DNA of 49,929 bases from Roseibacillus ishigakijimensis (GTDB lineage: Bacteria; Verrucomicrobiota; Verrucomicrobiia; Verrucomicrobiales; Akkermansiaceae), in NCBI RefSeq assembly GCF_016595415.1, contig NZ_JAENIO010000031.1, positions 1 through 49,929 of the forward strand. Reading direction: 5' to 3'. The notes beneath the pieces are model-generated. The model saw only the letters and a list, made by a program, of their open reading frames with translations, did no database searches and was not told the DNA's origin. Below, in pieces: positions 14,242 to 23,560 of the stretch; position 1 is the stretch's first letter, and each line of letters opens with the position of its first letter. The translations under genes and the position numbers were made by a program.

Positions 14242-16968
14242 ATGACCCGCCCAGCTCCTGGACAAAGATGGATGAGTCGCTCGGAACCCAAATTGGGTCT
14301 GGGCGTGATCGTGGAAGTGGAAGGAGCCCAAGTGGTGGTGCTCTTTCCGGCAGCGGAAGAAACCCGCCGCTATGCCCTGCAGACCGCCCCTCTGGTGCGG
14401 GTGCTCTTCAAGGAAGGGGACGAGGTGCAGGACCAGTTCGCGGGGACCTTCACCGTGGCCAAGGTGGAGGAAACGCCCGAGAGGCTCGCTCATTATCACT
14501 GCGAGGACGGCACCGTTTTGCAAGAAGTGGACCTCCTTGATACCCTGACTTTTTCCTCTCCCGAAGATCGTTTCTTGGCCGGAATTTGCGATGATTTCCG
14601 TCTCTTTGACTTTCGTCAGCGGGCCTTGCGTTGGAATACCCGCTTGCGGCAGTCGCCCGCGCGCGGCTTCCTCGGTGGGCGGGTGGACCTCATTCCCCAC
14701 CAGTTCGCCATCGTGGCGGAGGCTGCCGATCGCCTCTTTCCCCGTTTGCTCCTTGCTGATGAAGTGGGCTTGGGAAAGACCATCGAAGCCTGTCTCATTC
14801 TCCATCATCTCCGCCTCACCGGGCGGGCCAGCCGCATCCTCATCCTTGTGCCCGAGCCTCTGGTGCACCAGTGGTTTGTGGAGCTCTACAAGCGCTTCAA
14901 TCTGCTCTTTGCCCTCTTCGATGAAGAACGCGCCGCCGCCATCGAGAGTGGCGACCCCGAAGGCAACCCCTTTCTCGATAGCCAGCTCATCCTCGCCTCC
15001 ACCGAGTTTCTCGCCGATTCCCCGGAGCGGGCGGCCCAGGCACGGGCGGCGGACTTCGACCTCCTCATTGTCGACGAGGCCCATCATCTCGAGTGGACTC
15101 CGGAAGCCGCCAGTCCTTCCTACGAAATGGTGGAAGGGCTCGCCGCGGTGGTGCCCAGCCTTCTTCTGCTCACCGCCACTCCCCAGCAGCTCGGTCCCGA
15201 GGGACACTTTGCCCGGTTGCGCCTGCTCGATCCCGACCGCTACACCAGCCTGGAGGAATTCGCCGCCGAGGCCCGCTCCTACGAGCCCCTCGCCGCCGTT
15301 GTCGAGACCATCAGCGAGGGCCAATTGCCTGACTCCGCAACCATCGCGCCCTTTCTGGAAAGCTCGCCCCGCGCCCAAGAGCACTTCCTGGCTCTGCAAG
15401 AGGGCGAGGAGGAGGCCCGGTCCCAGTTGGTCTCCGAGCTGGTCGACTCCTTTGGCACCGGCCGCGTCCTTTTCCGCAATACTCGCGACCAGTTGACCGG
15501 TTTCCCCACCCGTCGGCTGAAGCTTTATCCTTTGGGCAAAGGGCAAAAAGCGTCCCTTTGGCTGGCCAATCTGCTGCGCGAGTTGGGCGAGGATGAGAAG
15601 GTTCTCCTCATCACCCACACTCCCGAGGCTGCTATCCGCATTCAGGAAAATCTCCTCGAGCGCATCCATGTCGAGTCCGCGCTCTTCCACGAGGAGCTCA
15701 GCATTACCGAGCGTGACCGCAATGCGGCCTGGTTTGCCGATCCGGAAGGGGCCCGCATCCTGATTTGTTCCGAGATCGGGAGCGAAGGGCGAAATTTTCA
15801 ATTTGCCCATCACCTTGTGCTCTTTGATTTGCCGCAGAATCCCGAGGTCCTCGAGCAGCGCATCGGCCGCCTCGACCGTATCGGGCAGACGCGCGACATC
15901 TTCATCCACGTCCCCTACGTGCAAGAGACCAGCTACGAACTCCTCACGCGCTGGTTGGCGGAGGGGTTGAGTGCTTTTGAAAAGCCGCTCAAGGGATCCG
16001 CCACCCTCACTGCCGAGCTCCTGCCCGAGCTCATGGACTTTGTGCAGGATCCCCGGCCCGACGAATTCGAGGATTTTCTCCAGCGCACCCGCCTGCGTCG
16101 GGAAGAGGTCGCCGAAGAGCTGGCCAATGGGCACGATCGCCTCCTGGCCCTCGGAGCCCCTTCCAGCGACCGGGCCGACGACTTGTTGGAAGCCGTCGAC
16201 GAGGCCGATGGCAATCGCCGTTTCGAAAGCTTTGCCCTCCGGCTCTTCGACCAGCTCGGGCTGGACGTCGACGACCTCGCCGAGCGCAATTACCTTCTCA
16301 AGCGCGGCCAACGTCTCAGCGAAACCTTCGCTGACCTTCCTGAGGACGGACTCGCGGTCACCTTCGAGCGCTCCGAGGCCCTCTTCCGCGAAGATTTGAC
16401 CTTCCTTTCCGCCGATCACCCCACCTTCCGCACCGCTTTGGATCAATTCCTCGCCGATGATTTGGGCAACGCCAGCTTTGCCCACTGGAAGACGGGGCGG
16501 GGGAAAGGGATCTATCTCCAGTGCGGCTTCGTGCTGGAGAGCCTGGCTCCCGACCGCCTTCATCTGGACCGCTTCTTCGCTCCCACCCTCATTCCCATCA
16601 CGGTCGATCATCGCGAGATGGATCGCAGCGACGAGGAGGACATCTTTCGCGAGGCTCCTCTGCGTCCCGCCGACCCGCATCGCCTGGTCTCCCAGGAGAG
16701 TTTCCGGCTGAAGATTCTCCCCGCTTTGCTTAAAAAGGCCCGGCAGTTCGCCACCGAGAAAAGCGCCGAGCCTCTCCGTATCGCCCGCGAGAAGGCGGAA
16801 CGCAAAATGGAGGCCCGCATCGCTCGCCTCGAAGATCTGGCCAAACGCAATCCCCAGGTCAGTCCCGCCGAAATTGCCGCCCTCAAGGAATGGCAGGGCG
16901 AGATTCTCAGTGCTCTCGACCAATCCCGCTTGCGGCTCGATAGTCTCCGCGTGGTCTGGCAGACCTGA
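14242..16968 (+). CDS. rapA: RNA polymerase-associated SNF2-type ATPase RapA
   Basis: A 908-residue Swi2/Snf2 ATPase that frees RNA polymerase from stalled complexes and aids recycling. The N-terminal domain (GQRWMSRSEPKLGLGVIVEV) matches E. coli RapA closely in order and wording. Motif I is DEVGLGKT (173-180), motif II DEAH (278-281), motif III LLLTATPQQLGPEGHF, and the C-terminal motif VI reads LEQRIGRLDRIGQT. E. coli RapA is 968 residues, so length is near normal. I use the ATG at 14242 because MTRPAPGQRW aligns with the RapA start; an ATG 11 codons earlier adds a Cys/Pro-rich tail of no family character. Codon use yields long antisense open frames over this gene. Confidence 0.95.
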   Translation: MTRPAPGQRWMSRSEPKLGLGVIVEVEGAQVVVLFPAAEETRRYALQTAPLVRVLFKEGDEVQDQFAGTFTVAKVEETPERLAHYHCEDGTVLQEVDLLDTLTFSSPEDRFLAGICDDFRLFDFRQRALRWNTRLRQSPARGFLGGRVDLIPHQFAIVAEAADRLFPRLLLADEVGLGKTIEACLILHHLRLTGRASRILILVPEPLVHQWFVELYKRFNLLFALFDEERAAAIESGDPEGNPFLDSQLILASTEFLADSPERAAQARAADFDLLIVDEAHHLEWTPEAASPSYEMVEGLAAVVPSLLLLTATPQQLGPEGHFARLRLLDPDRYTSLEEFAAEARSYEPLAAVVETISEGQLPDSATIAPFLESSPRAQEHFLALQEGEEEARSQLVSELVDSFGTGRVLFRNTRDQLTGFPTRRLKLYPLGKGQKASLWLANLLRELGEDEKVLLITHTPEAAIRIQENLLERIHVESALFHEELSITERDRNAAWFADPEGARILICSEIGSEGRNFQFAHHLVLFDLPQNPEVLEQRIGRLDRIGQTRDIFIHVPYVQETSYELLTRWLAEGLSAFEKPLKGSATLTAELLPELMDFVQDPRPDEFEDFLQRTRLRREEVAEELANGHDRLLALGAPSSDRADDLLEAVDEADGNRRFESFALRLFDQLGLDVDDLAERNYLLKRGQRLSETFADLPEDGLAVTFERSEALFREDLTFLSADHPTFRTALDQFLADDLGNASFAHWKTGRGKGIYLQCGFVLESLAPDRLHLDRFFAPTLIPITVDHREMDRSDEEDIFREAPLRPADPHRLVSQESFRLKILPALLKKARQFATEKSAEPLRIAREKAERKMEARIARLEDLAKRNPQVSPAEIAALKEWQGEILSALDQSRLRLDSLRVVWQT

Positions 16969-17061
16969 GGCCCGTGAGCGGGCGGGGGAGATTGGGGAAA
17001 TCCGGCTGAAGACTCTTTTCGCACTTTTCGTTTCATCCCGGTGATGACACGGTGCGCCCCC

Positions 17062-17982
17062 ATGCGACGATTTTTTCTCGGACTCGGCTGGTTGAGTTTG
17101 ATGGTGTGCAGCTCCTGCGCCCCCGTCCCCGCCAATTACCCTGCAGCCAGTTCCTCCGCACTGCCCGCTCCCACTCCCCGGCCGGCCAATCCTATGCTGG
17201 CTCCGGTAGCGGAGACCCCCCGCGACCTGCTGCCCGGCAAGCCCGTCCCCGCAATCTCGGCCCCCGCCGCTCTCGTGATGGATGGCGTCACCGGGCGCAT
17301 CCTCGCTGCCAAGAATGCCGACGAGCGCCGGGCCGTCGCCTCCACCCAGAAATTGCTCACTGCCCTCGTCGTGATGGAGGATGGCCCCCTCAGCGATCCC
17401 GTGACCGTGGCCAGCTCCGACACCATGGTCGAACCGTCCAAAATTTACATCCGCAGTGGGGAGACCTACACCCGGGCCCAGTTGATGAAAGCTCTCATGG
17501 TCAAGAGCGGCAACGACGTCGCCAAGGCCTTGGCCCGTGATGTCGCCGGGAGCGAAGCGGCCTTTATGGCCCGAATGAATGCGAAAGCGGCTTCCCTGGG
17601 CATGCGCAATTCCTTTTTTAAGAATCCCCACGGACTCACGGAACCCGGGCAATACTCCACTGCCCGCGATGTCGCCATTCTCGCCCGGGCAGCTTACCAG
17701 TATCCTGCCATTCGCGACTATGTGCGCACCAAGAGTTATACTTTCACACGTCCCGGAGGAGGGAGCAAGAGTCTCAGCAACACGAACAAGCTCCTCACTC
17801 GTGTCTCCTACTGCACCGGGATGAAGACGGGCACCACCAATGCCTCCGGGCGCTGTCTCGTCTCCAGTGGTGAACTCAATGGTCGCTTCTGTATCGTGGT
17901 CGTCCTCGGAGCCACCAATACCACCAATCTCTACAACGACTCGGAAGCTCTGCTCCGCTGGAGCCTGGAGCGTAGCGAATAG
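17062..17982 (+). CDS. D-alanyl-D-alanine carboxypeptidase (peptidase S11), lipoprotein
   Basis: A 306-residue low-molecular-mass penicillin-binding protein that trims the terminal D-alanine from peptidoglycan stem peptides. All three active-site motifs are present: SxxK as STQK (94-97), SxN as SGN (149-151) and KTG (255-257) in GMKTGTTNASG. The N-terminus has a hydrophobic signal and cysteines (LSLMVCSSC), pointing to a lipoprotein or at least an exported protein, then a Pro/Ala-rich linker of about 40 residues. The PBP5-type C-terminal amphipathic anchor is absent, so the lipid would replace it. Alternative starts at 17041 (GTG) and 17044 add only 6-7 residues. It lies 93 bases after rapA. 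Confidence 0.92.
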   Translation: MRRFFLGLGWLSLMVCSSCAPVPANYPAASSSALPAPTPRPANPMLAPVAETPRDLLPGKPVPAISAPAALVMDGVTGRILAAKNADERRAVASTQKLLTALVVMEDGPLSDPVTVASSDTMVEPSKIYIRSGETYTRAQLMKALMVKSGNDVAKALARDVAGSEAAFMARMNAKAASLGMRNSFFKNPHGLTEPGQYSTARDVAILARAAYQYPAIRDYVRTKSYTFTRPGGGSKSLSNTNKLLTRVSYCTGMKTGTTNASGRCLVSSGELNGRFCIVVVLGATNTTNLYNDSEALLRWSLERSE

Positions 17983-18001
17983 CTTCCCGTCAAAGGGAAG
18001 C
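17982..18001 (+). terminator. hairpin after the carboxypeptidase gene
   Basis: GCTTCCC-gtcaaa-GGGAAGC begins within the stop codon of the carboxypeptidase gene. A run of seven T follows only about 18 bases later (18019-18025), so it is a probable but imperfect intrinsic terminator. No gene is seen from there to 18196. Confidence 0.5.
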
Positions 18002-18196
18002 CGGGGAGCGCGGGAACTCTTTTTTGAGAAGCGAGCAACAGGCTCTTCGTTAGTCTGTTAGTTAGCTATTGAGTTTTCGTGGTTTCCGTCGTAATCTCAA
18101 GAATTTCCTCAAACTGGAAATCTGTTGTTCTTGCCTGAAAACGAGCTGGTCAGAGCGGTCATAAATCCTCTAGCTTGGCGAGCGGTATCTTACCCA

Positions 18197-18811
18197 ATGA
18201 AATCTATCAATTATCAGACTCGTGATGTTGTTGCTGCGGCTATTTTTACGGCCTTGCTAGCTCCGGGGTTAAAGGCCGCGACCATTATCGACTTCAATGA
18301 CGGAACCGCTGGTTCCGATGTGGGCACGTTCTACAGCAGCCTTGGCGCGACGTTCTCGAACGCGGAGTGGTCGAGTCTCAGCACGGGCTACACTCCTGCA
18401 CCGGATTCGACCGGTTTGCGGGTGGTGGGAGACAACGGGAACTTACGCCCAACCATCGGCAATCCGATCGTGATCGTCTTTTCAACGCCGATGATCTCGG
18501 TTTCTCTGATCGCCAACAGTGTCAATGCCAACGGTGCGCGGCTCGATCTGTATGACGCTGTCACTGACGGCAACTTGGTTGATTTCGACCAAGTGGTCGG
18601 CACTTCTGGTGCGACGAACAGTAATTTCACCCTCTCCGGGACCGCTGCCGGAATCCTCCGGGCTGAGTTTTATCAGCCCTTGAATGCTGAAAACGAGGGG
18701 GTGTTGATCGACAATCTGATGTTTACTCCGGTGCCAGAACCTTCTTCGTTTTTCCTCCTCTCGACCGCAGGCTGGGCAATTTTGGCAAGCCGAAAGCGGC
18801 CAATATCTTAA
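18197..18811 (+). CDS. PEP-CTERM sorting-domain protein
   Basis: A 204-residue exported protein. The signal peptide covers about residues 1-30 (DVVAAAIFTALLAPGLKAA), and the mature part begins ATIIDFNDGTAGSDVGTFY, a beta-sandwich-like domain common in PEP-CTERM proteins. The C-terminus has the tripartite sorting signal: VPEPSS, a hydrophobic helix (FFLLSTAGWAILA) and basic residues RKR. In bacteria with exosortase this tail is cleaved and the protein is sent to the cell surface or extracellular matrix. No exosortase gene is in the window. The frame is open 24 codons further upstream; the ATG at 18197 directly precedes the signal peptide. Confidence 0.9.
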   Translation: MKSINYQTRDVVAAAIFTALLAPGLKAATIIDFNDGTAGSDVGTFYSSLGATFSNAEWSSLSTGYTPAPDSTGLRVVGDNGNLRPTIGNPIVIVFSTPMISVSLIANSVNANGARLDLYDAVTDGNLVDFDQVVGTSGATNSNFTLSGTAAGILRAEFYQPLNAENEGVLIDNLMFTPVPEPSSFFLLSTAGWAILASRKRPIS

Positions 18812-19028
18812 CAGCGGATTACACCAGATACTCAATCGGGCACGATACAGGCACCCGATTGACTTCGGCTGAGCCAGGTTCCGTCCGAAAGGCAGGGGGT
18901 TTTCCAAATGACCGATCGACAGGGGGGAAGCATGGGGCGGGACAATGGCCGTGGAGAGCCTTCCCCAACCGGGTGGCGAGAAAGGGCGTTGCCAGAGACG
19001 GGCTTTCCTTGTTAGTGCTCATGATGAA

Positions 19029-19334
19029 ATGAGCAATGTCATTACCAAGGAGGCACGGGATCGCTATTGGCGAACGAATTTGAAGTGGTTGGCGGGCCTG
19101 TTGACGGTCTGGTTTGTGGTCTCCTATGGCTGCGGGATTCTGTGGGTGGATGCCTTGGACCAGGTCCGCATCCCGGGCACGGGGTTCAAGCTCGGCTTCT
19201 GGTTCGCCCAGCAAGGAAGTATTTACGTTTTTGTCCTGCTCATCGCGATTTATGTGCGGGTGATGAACAAGCTGGACCGCGAGCTCTTGGGCGAAGGCGG
19301 GCAGGAAGAGGGAGGCGCGGTCTCGGATCACTAG
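19029..19334 (+). CDS. DUF4212 small subunit of a sodium:solute symporter
   Basis: A 101-residue membrane protein with two predicted helices (WLAGLLTVWFVVSYGCGILW; FWFAQQGSIYVFVLLIAIYV), beginning with the family-typical RDRYWRTNLKWL and ending VRVMNKLDREL plus an acidic tail. DUF4212 proteins are nearly always encoded directly in front of a VC_2705-type SSS transporter and are taken to be its small subunit; here the transporter gene starts 21 bases later. The ATG at 19029 was chosen over an in-frame start 28 codons upstream because the DUF4212 domain starts here. Confidence 0.92.
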   Translation: MSNVITKEARDRYWRTNLKWLAGLLTVWFVVSYGCGILWVDALDQVRIPGTGFKLGFWFAQQGSIYVFVLLIAIYVRVMNKLDRELLGEGGQEEGGAVSDH

Positions 19335-19355
19335 GAGCACGAAAGGGAGAAGAGA

Positions 19356-21146
19356 ATGAGTGTTGATTTTTGGACTTACACCTTGGTGGGACTGAGCTTT
19401 GCCCTCTACATCGGCATCGCCATTTGGTCGCGGGCGGGAAGCACGGGCGAATTCTATGTCGCGGGGGGAGGGGTGCCTTCGGTGGCCAATGGCATGGCCA
19501 CGGCGGCGGATTGGATGAGTGCCGCGTCCTTCATTTCCATGGCCGGCATCATTTCCTTCGCGGGACGTGATGGCTCGGTTTATCTGATGGGATGGACGGG
19601 CGGCTACGTCTTGCTGGCGCTGCTGTTGGCTCCATATCTGCGGCGTTTCGGTAAATTCACGGTGCCGGATTTCATCGCCGACCGGTATTACTCGCCCACC
19701 GCGCGCCTGGTGGCGGTGATTTGTGCCATCTTCGTTAGTTTCACCTACGTGGCGGGCCAGATGCGCGGGGTGGGGGTGGTCTTCTCGCGCTTCTTGGGTT
19801 TGGAGGTGGAAGAAGGGGTTATTGTGGGGATGGTGATTGTGCTGTTTTATGCCGTTTTGGGCGGGATGAAGGGCATCACTTACACTCAGGTGGCCCAGTA
19901 TTGCGTATTGATTTTCGCCTTCATGGTGCCGGCTATTTTCCTCTCCATTATGATGGCGGGAAATCCCATTCCACAGTTGGGCTTTGGCGGGATGGCAGTA
20001 GGAGAGAATATCTCCCTTCTCGACAAACTGGATGGACTGAGCACGGAGCTGGGTTTCAACAAATACACGGAGGGCTCCAAGGCGACGATTGATGTCTTTT
20101 TCATCACGGCCGCTCTCATGTGTGGAACGGCGGGCTTGCCTCATGTCATTGTGCGTTTTTACACCGTGAAAAAGGCCAGTGCGGCGCGAACCTCGGCCTT
20201 CTGGGCGCTCCTGTTCATCGCCATTCTCTACACCAGTGCTCCGGCGGTGGCGGTTTTTGCGCGCACCAATTTGCTCAATACCGTTTCCAATGCCAGTTAC
20301 GCCGAGATGCCCCAGTGGTTTGGCAACTGGGAAAAGTCGGGCCTCATTGCGTGGCTGGATAAAAATGGCGACGGGCGCATCCAGTATGATGGCAGTGGAG
20401 CCGCCTTTGCCGCGACCGATGGCTCGGCCAAGGTCTTGCCGGAGTTCACTGACCAGCGGGGGGCCAGCGGAGAACGCCTCTTGGCCAATGCGGCTACCGA
20501 AAACACGAACGAACTCTACATCGACCGCGACATTATGGTTCTGGCCAATCCTGAGATCGGGGGCCTGCCGAACTGGGTGATTGGGCTTATCGCGGCGGGG
20601 GGACTGGCGGCAGCCCTCTCCACTGCGGCGGGCTTGCTTTTGGTGATTTCGACCTCGGTGGCGCACGATTTGGTCAAAAAGACCTTCGTGCCCGACCTCC
20701 CGGAGAAGAAAGAACTGCTCTGGGCGCGCGGTTCGGCCGCCGTGGCGGTGGTCATTGCCGGTTACTTTGGCATCAATCCGCCCGGCTTTGTGGCCCAGGT
20801 GGTGGCCTTCGCCTTCGGGTTGGCGGCGAGCTCCTTTTTCCCCGCTATCATTCTGGGAATTTTCACCAAGCGCACGTCCAAGGAAGGGGCCATTGCGGGA
20901 ATGGCGGTGGGTCTCGTCTTCACGATGAGCTACATCATCTACTTCAAGTTCGGTCCGGGCACCGAGGAACAGTGGTTCTTTGGCATTTCGCCAGAAGGCA
21001 TCGGCACCCTTGGGATGTTGATCAACTTCGTCATCGCGGTGGTGGTCTCCCGCTTCACGCCGGCTCCTCCTGAAGAGGTGGCCGAAATCGTGGAGAAAGT
21101 GCGCTATCCACGGGCAGCGGTGGCGGAGGATGAGGGGAACCGCTAA
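19356..21146 (+). CDS. sodium:solute symporter, VC_2705/ActP-like, DUF4212-linked
   Basis: A 596-residue SSS-family transporter with about 13 predicted helices, probably taking up acetate or another short organic acid with sodium. Family segments include GEFYVAGGGVPSVANGMATA, DWMSAASFISMAGIISF and GGLAAALSTAAGLLLVISTS. A long loop of about 90 residues after helix 8 (LLNTVSNASYAEMPQWFGNW, then DKNGDGRIQYDGSG) includes an EF-hand-like DKNGDGRIQYD segment. That loop is typical of the VC_2705 subgroup and not of E. coli ActP. A GGGAGAAGAG ribosome site precedes the ATG. The stop codon TAA lies inside the left arm of an inverted-repeat element. Confidence 0.92.
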   Translation: MSVDFWTYTLVGLSFALYIGIAIWSRAGSTGEFYVAGGGVPSVANGMATAADWMSAASFISMAGIISFAGRDGSVYLMGWTGGYVLLALLLAPYLRRFGKFTVPDFIADRYYSPTARLVAVICAIFVSFTYVAGQMRGVGVVFSRFLGLEVEEGVIVGMVIVLFYAVLGGMKGITYTQVAQYCVLIFAFMVPAIFLSIMMAGNPIPQLGFGGMAVGENISLLDKLDGLSTELGFNKYTEGSKATIDVFFITAALMCGTAGLPHVIVRFYTVKKASAARTSAFWALLFIAILYTSAPAVAVFARTNLLNTVSNASYAEMPQWFGNWEKSGLIAWLDKNGDGRIQYDGSGAAFAATDGSAKVLPEFTDQRGASGERLLANAATENTNELYIDRDIMVLANPEIGGLPNWVIGLIAAGGLAAALSTAAGLLLVISTSVAHDLVKKTFVPDLPEKKELLWARGSAAVAVVIAGYFGINPPGFVAQVVAFAFGLAASSFFPAIILGIFTKRTSKEGAIAGMAVGLVFTMSYIIYFKFGPGTEEQWFFGISPEGIGTLGMLINFVIAVVVSRFTPAPPEEVAEIVEKVRYPRAAVAEDEGNR

Positions 21147-21275
21147 GACGCCAAGACGCAAAGTTTACGAGGCTTTTATTTTTCTGACCCAGAGCCACCG
21201 AGACGCAGAGGTTCACAGAGTTTTTTTTGGAAGGAAACACCTCTGGGAAGCTTTGTGTCTTTGCGGCTTTGCGGT
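21139..21275. repeat. nested inverted-repeat (MITE/REP-like) intergenic element
   Basis: A 137-base element whose ends are imperfect inverted copies: ACCGCTAAGACGCCAAGACG at its left end (25-base arm, 21139-21163) and the complement of an ACCGCAAAGCCGCAAAGACA-type arm at 21251-21275. Inside is a second inverted pair, CCCAGAG (21188-21194) and CTCTGGG (21241-21247). Short GACGCA/GACGCC units recur (GAGACGCAGAGG at about 21199). Such GACGCAAAG-rich elements are common in planctomycete, verrucomicrobial and cyanobacterial genomes. The left arm contains the symporter stop codon. No ORF is encoded; the remaining 170 bases to purH hold only a stray GCGGTTAG similar to the arm end. Confidence 0.7.
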
Positions 21276-21447
21276 CAGTTCAACTCACGGAGCCCCGGCC
21301 TCGGCGTTCACTCCATGACCTCGGCGACTCTGCGGTTAGGGCATGGAACGGGGTGGGGTGATGAGAGAGGGATAGGGTTTTCGCTTGTTCGATGGCCTTT
21401 TGGCCCTTAAGCGGGGGGCCGCCCAAGTTGCGGCGGCAATCATTGTT

Positions 21448-23022
21448 ATGGCTATTCAACGAGCACTTCTTTCGGTGTCGGACAAGACTGGTTTGGTGGT
21501 ATTTGCCCGCCGTCTGGCAGAGGATTTCGGAGTGGAACTTCTTTCCACCGGCGGCACGGCCTCAGCCCTGCGCGAGGCGGGTCTGGAGGTCACCGAGGTC
21601 TCCGATTACACCGGCGAGCCGGAACTTTTCGAAGGCCGCCTCAAGACTCTGCACCCCATGATTCACGGTGGACTCCTGCAGCGCCGCGATTCTTCCGAAC
21701 ATCAGGCTCAGGCCAAGAAGCACAACATTCCGCCCATCGATTTGGTGGTGGTCAATCTCTATCCCTTTGAGGAGACCGTGGCCAAGGAGGGTGTCACTTT
21801 GGAAGAAGCGATTGAGAAAATCGACATCGGGGGCCCATCCATGCTGCGGAGTGCGGCCAAAAACTATGCCGCCGTGACCGTGGTGACCGATCCTACCGAC
21901 TACAATCGCGTGTTGGAAGAGATGGCTGAAGTGGAAAAACTCGGCGAAGAGGTCACCAAAAAGGGAGAGACCAGCTTGCGTCTGCGCGAAGAGTTGGCTT
22001 TGAAGGTTTTCCGACGGACCAATGAGTATGATGCCGCCATTGCCAACTATTTGGGCCAGTGCGACGAAGGCACAGCGGGCAGCTTCGCGGTCTGCGAGCC
22101 GCTGGAACAAGAACTGCGCTACGGCGACAATCCCCATCAGGCCGCGCGCTTGTATGGCAATTTTTCCGATTACTTTTCGCAATTGCAGGGCAAGGAGCTG
22201 AGCTACACCAACATTCTCGATATCGAGGCGGCGGCGGACATGATTCTGGACTTCAAGCGTCCCACGGTGGGGATTCTGAAGCACACCAATCCTTGCGGTA
22301 TTGGTCAGGACGACGACGATTTGCGGGTGGCGTGGGGTAAAGCCTTCGAGACCGACCGGCAGGCACCCTTTGGCGGTGTCATCGTGTGCAACCGGCCCAT
22401 TGACGAAGGCCTGGCCCGTGTCATTTCCGAGATTTTCACCGACGTGATCATCGCGCCCGACTACCTGCCGGAGGCCCGGGCCATTTTGCAGAAAAAGAAG
22501 AATCTGCGTCTGATGCACATGAACGAGCCTGCCTACCGTGAGGAGAAGAAGAAGCAGGTGGTGCGCAGTTGTCCCGGAGGTCTCATGGTCATGGACCGCG
22601 ATTGGGAGGTCAAAGGCCTCGACAATCTCGAGGGCAAGGTCGTCAGCAAGCGCCCGCCGACACAGGAAGAGCTCATCGCGATGCGCTTTGGCTGGCGGGT
22701 GGTCAAGCACGTGAAGTCCAATGCCATCGTTTTCGCTGGCTCCGATCGCACTTTGGGAATCGGTGCCGGACAGATGAGCCGGGTCGACTCCTCCCGCATC
22801 GCGGTGTGGAAGGCGGAGCAGGCTGGTCTTTCCCTGGAAGGCAGTGTCATCGCCTCCGATGCCATGTTCCCCTTTGCCGATGGACTGGACGCCGCAATCG
22901 AAGCGGGGGCCACTGCCTGCATCCAGCCAGGCGGATCGATTCGGGATGAGGAAGTGATCGCCGCTGCCGACGAGGCGGGATTGGCGATGGTCTTCACCGG
23001 ACACCGTCACTTCCGTCATTGA
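21448..23022 (+). CDS. purH: bifunctional AICAR formyltransferase / IMP cyclohydrolase
   Basis: A 524-residue enzyme catalysing the last two steps of de novo IMP synthesis. The N-terminal IMP cyclohydrolase domain begins [20 protein letters not shown] and has [20 protein letters not shown] and [15 protein letters not shown]. The C-terminal AICAR transformylase domain has [28 protein letters not shown] and the closing segment [20 protein letters not shown] ending FTGHRHFRH, all family hallmarks. Length is normal. The open frame runs 21 codons further upstream, but the ATG at 21448 matches the family start. It stands alone, followed by an intrinsic terminator. Confidence 0.97.
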   Translation: MAIQRALLSVSDKTGLVVFARRLAEDFGVELLSTGGTASALREAGLEVTEVSDYTGEPELFEGRLKTLHPMIHGGLLQRRDSSEHQAQAKKHNIPPIDLVVVNLYPFEETVAKEGVTLEEAIEKIDIGGPSMLRSAAKNYAAVTVVTDPTDYNRVLEEMAEVEKLGEEVTKKGETSLRLREELALKVFRRTNEYDAAIANYLGQCDEGTAGSFAVCEPLEQELRYGDNPHQAARLYGNFSDYFSQLQGKELSYTNILDIEAAADMILDFKRPTVGILKHTNPCGIGQDDDDLRVAWGKAFETDRQAPFGGVIVCNRPIDEGLARVISEIFTDVIIAPDYLPEARAILQKKKNLRLMHMNEPAYREEKKKQVVRSCPGGLMVMDRDWEVKGLDNLEGKVVSKRPPTQEELIAMRFGWRVVKHVKSNAIVFAGSDRTLGIGAGQMSRVDSSRIAVWKAEQAGLSLEGSVIASDAMFPFADGLDAAIEAGATACIQPGGSIRDEEVIAAADEAGLAMVFTGHRHFRH

Positions 23023-23055
23023 TCAGGCGAAAGTCGTCAGCTGAGAATTTTTTTG

Positions 23056-23089
23056 AAAACCGTGCCCCTCAGGGGTGCGGTTTTTTTTT
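23056..23089 (+). terminator. intrinsic terminator of purH
   Basis: Stem AAAACCGTGCCCC/GGGGTGCGGTTTT with a TCA loop and a two-base internal mismatch, followed by a run of nine T. It lies 34 bases after the purH stop codon. Confidence 0.9.
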
Positions 23090-23301
23090 CGGGAAATGAG
23101 GTCGAGAAAAGAGCCGACCGGGTTGCTTTCCCGGTGGTCGCGCCCCGGCTCATGTTATTCGAGGGCAAAAGGATCATCGACCCGGGCGGGAAGCAGGTCT
23201 TCCACTGGTTCTGGGGGGACTTCATTTTCAGGATCGCCGACCGGCGACGGGCTAGGGGAAAGACCTCATGTGCTCCCACCCGGAGAGCTTGCGGGGCGGA
23301 G

Positions 23302-23457
23302 TCAAGTGGCCACTCCCATCGCGGGGAGAATCCAAAGTTGGGCTGCGAAATAGAGGCCCAGCAGAGCAAAGAGGCCCAGGGTGCCCGGCAGCGGGCTTTC
23401 CGTTTTTGCTCCTTCGGGGACCGTTTCCTTTTTTGGCATGTCCCTGGGAGTCGCCAT
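23302..23457 (-). CDS. 51-aa single-helix membrane protein, unrecognised
   Basis: A short open frame starting MATPRDMPKKETVPEGAK, giving a charged cytoplasmic-type N-terminal segment of about 21 residues, then one hydrophobic helix (LGLFALLGLYFAAQLWILPA) and the short tail MGVAT. A second in-frame ATG lies six codons later (23439). The hydrophobic block interrupted only by one Gln, with a Pro near its end, is not what a random frame usually gives here. It diverges from rseP with 103 bases between the starts. No family is known to me; a role at the membrane near the site-2 protease is a guess from position. The 212 bases between its stop and the purH terminator hold no gene with a usable start. 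Confidence 0.45.
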   Translation of the reverse strand: MATPRDMPKKETVPEGAKTESPLPGTLGLFALLGLYFAAQLWILPAMGVAT

Positions 23458-23560
23458 CGGGTGGAAATATTCCGGGGAAAACGCCCTTTCTTCCCTGCAA
23501 GACCCCGTGCGCCCTTGCGGTCAGGCCCGAACTGGCCCACTGTTGTCGCACTCAACGCTT

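Noticed and set aside
13654-17652. A 1332-codon open frame on the minus strand opposite rapA
   Set aside because: It is fully antisense to rapA, whose motifs are unmistakable; the frame is an effect of G+C-rich codon use and its translation has no domain-like features.
18819-21161. A 780-codon minus-strand frame opposite the DUF4212/symporter pair
   Set aside because: His/Arg/Gln-rich translation without hydrophobic core; antisense shadow of a well-recognised transporter.
23090-23301. A short acidic open frame on the minus strand downstream of the 51-aa ORF
   Set aside because: In-frame stops on both sides and no ATG or TTG start, only a late in-frame GTG; not supportable as a gene.
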